The notes beneath the pieces are model-generated. The model was not told the origin of the DNA and searched no databases. It saw only the letters and a list, made by a program, of their open reading frames with translations. Of a stretch of DNA of 13,882 nt, positions 13,203 to 13,882 are shown piece after piece. Source of the DNA: an uncultured Collinsella sp. Its GTDB lineage: Bacteria; Actinomycetota; Coriobacteriia; Coriobacteriales; Coriobacteriaceae. The translations under genes and the position numbers were made by a program. Location: NCBI GenBank assembly GCA_900554495.1, contig USHR01000032.1, positions 1 to 13,882 of the forward strand, in the 5' to 3' direction. The stretch's first letter is position 1, and every line of letters starts with the position of its first letter.

Positions 13203-13882
13203 TTAGGAACGGACAACCTTGTCGACGTTCTGGAGCTGCAGCTCCTCGCCGTCCTGGCCCTCGATCACCACATTTTGCAGGTCGAGTACCTTGACGTTTT
13301 GCGCAATGATGCCCTGACGCACCATGGGCTCAACGCCGCAGGCCATGGCCGGAACAAAGGGCTCGGCATCCGGCGCGAAGGTCACGTGGACATCCTGGAA
13401 CGTCAGACGCGTCACTTTGCTCTCGGGCAGGCCCGTGATGTAAGCAGCAGCCGCGTGGCAGTTAGTGGCCTCGATATCACAAAACGTCGTGGCACCAAAG
13501 CCGGGTGTGCGGTCGTCGACGGGCAGCGCCTCGCGAGACTGCACGTAATCGGTCTTGCCGTCCTTGTCGCAGAAGTAGAACGAGTTGACCACGAAGGGCG
13601 TGAGCACCTCGTCCATGCGAATGTGCTCGAAGGTGATGCCCTCGTTGACGGCATCCTTGCCGCGTCCACGGCGGGTCTTGACGCGCAGGCCGCGGTCGGT
13701 GCGCTCAAAGAGGCATTTGCTCACGGTAAGGTCCTTGATGCCGCCAGCTGCCTCGGACCCCAGGACCACGGCGCCGTGGCCATCGTGCATGTAGCAGTGC
13801 GAAATCAGCACGTCGTGCGTAGCGGGGCGAAGCTCGGGCTCAATACCCAGCTTGCCGCTCTTGATGGCGATGCAGTCGTCGC
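13203..13882 (-). CDS. GH28 polygalacturonase, C-terminal part (5' end beyond right edge)
   Basis: The frame is open to the right edge and its last 225 residues are visible. It starts inside the GH28 catalytic motif, DDCIAIKSG, followed by GHGAVVLGSE and RGLRVKTRRGRG, which match the family's GHG and RIK catalytic/substrate motifs. GH28 enzymes are inverting hydrolases of galacturonan or rhamnogalacturonan, in exo or endo mode. The missing N-terminal part would be about half of a typical 400-500-residue protein, so a signal peptide cannot be judged. It is the first visible gene of the leftward esterase operon. Family is firm; exo versus endo mode and localisation are not known. Confidence 0.9.
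   Translation of the reverse strand, partial: DDCIAIKSGKLGIEPELRPATHDVLISHCYMHDGHGAVVLGSEAAGGIKDLTVSKCLFERTDRGLRVKTRRGRGKDAVNEGITFEHIRMDEVLTPFVVNSFYFCDKDGKTDYVQSREALPVDDRTPGFGATTFCDIEATNCHAAAAYITGLPESKVTRLTFQDVHVTFAPDAEPFVPAMACGVEPMVRQGIIAQNVKVLDLQNVVIEGQDGEELQLQNVDKVVRS

Overview
The window is about 60% G+C and carries a dense pectin/uronate catabolic locus. Gene content, G+C and the dispersed intergenic hairpins suggest a gut actinobacterium of the Coriobacteriia, most likely Collinsella. That assignment is inference from style and content, because no rRNA or marker gene is present. No tRNA, rRNA, CRISPR array or insertion sequence was seen.

Left part (1-3610). A GntP-family permease runs leftward off the edge (1-865). 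It faces a FadR-subfamily GntR regulator (1100-1792) across a 234-bp intergenic region full of related TCTGATG/CATCAGA palindromes, probably the regulator's own operators. Then come two rightward genes for the end of the unsaturated-uronate pathway. One is a KduD-like SDR dehydrogenase (1953-2762). The other is an RpiB/LacA/LacB-family isomerase of the DhuI type (2903-3544), which would stand in for classical KduI. A 15-bp-stem terminator (3571-3610) closes this unit.

Right part (3665-13882). Eight leftward genes follow, read here in transcription order from the right edge: a GH28 polygalacturonase (C-terminal part only), an alpha/beta-hydrolase esterase, a pectin methylesterase fused to a second alpha/beta-hydrolase esterase, an SGNH esterase, a GH105 unsaturated glycuronyl hydrolase, a TIM-barrel sugar isomerase/epimerase-like protein, a GltD-like flavin/Fe-S reductase and an Old Yellow Enzyme-type Fe-S flavoenzyme. 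None of the complete enzymes has a visible signal peptide. The picture is import of esterified oligogalacturonides, cytoplasmic removal of methyl and acetyl groups, hydrolysis to unsaturated monomer, and conversion by DhuI and KduD to 2-keto-3-deoxygluconate. The oligosaccharide transporter, KDG kinase and KDPG aldolase are not in the window.

Regulation and repeats. A second, LacI-type operator motif (core GTGAACGTT) lies before kduD and before the GH105 gene, linking the two halves to a regulator not encoded here. One of these sites sits in a 38-bp near-perfect palindrome flanked by 8-bp direct repeats. Two copies of a 67-bp hairpin element (19-bp arms, 29-nt loop) lie in intergenic gaps. 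The redox pair and the TIM-barrel protein are the parts of the locus whose substrates are not explained by known pectin catabolism.
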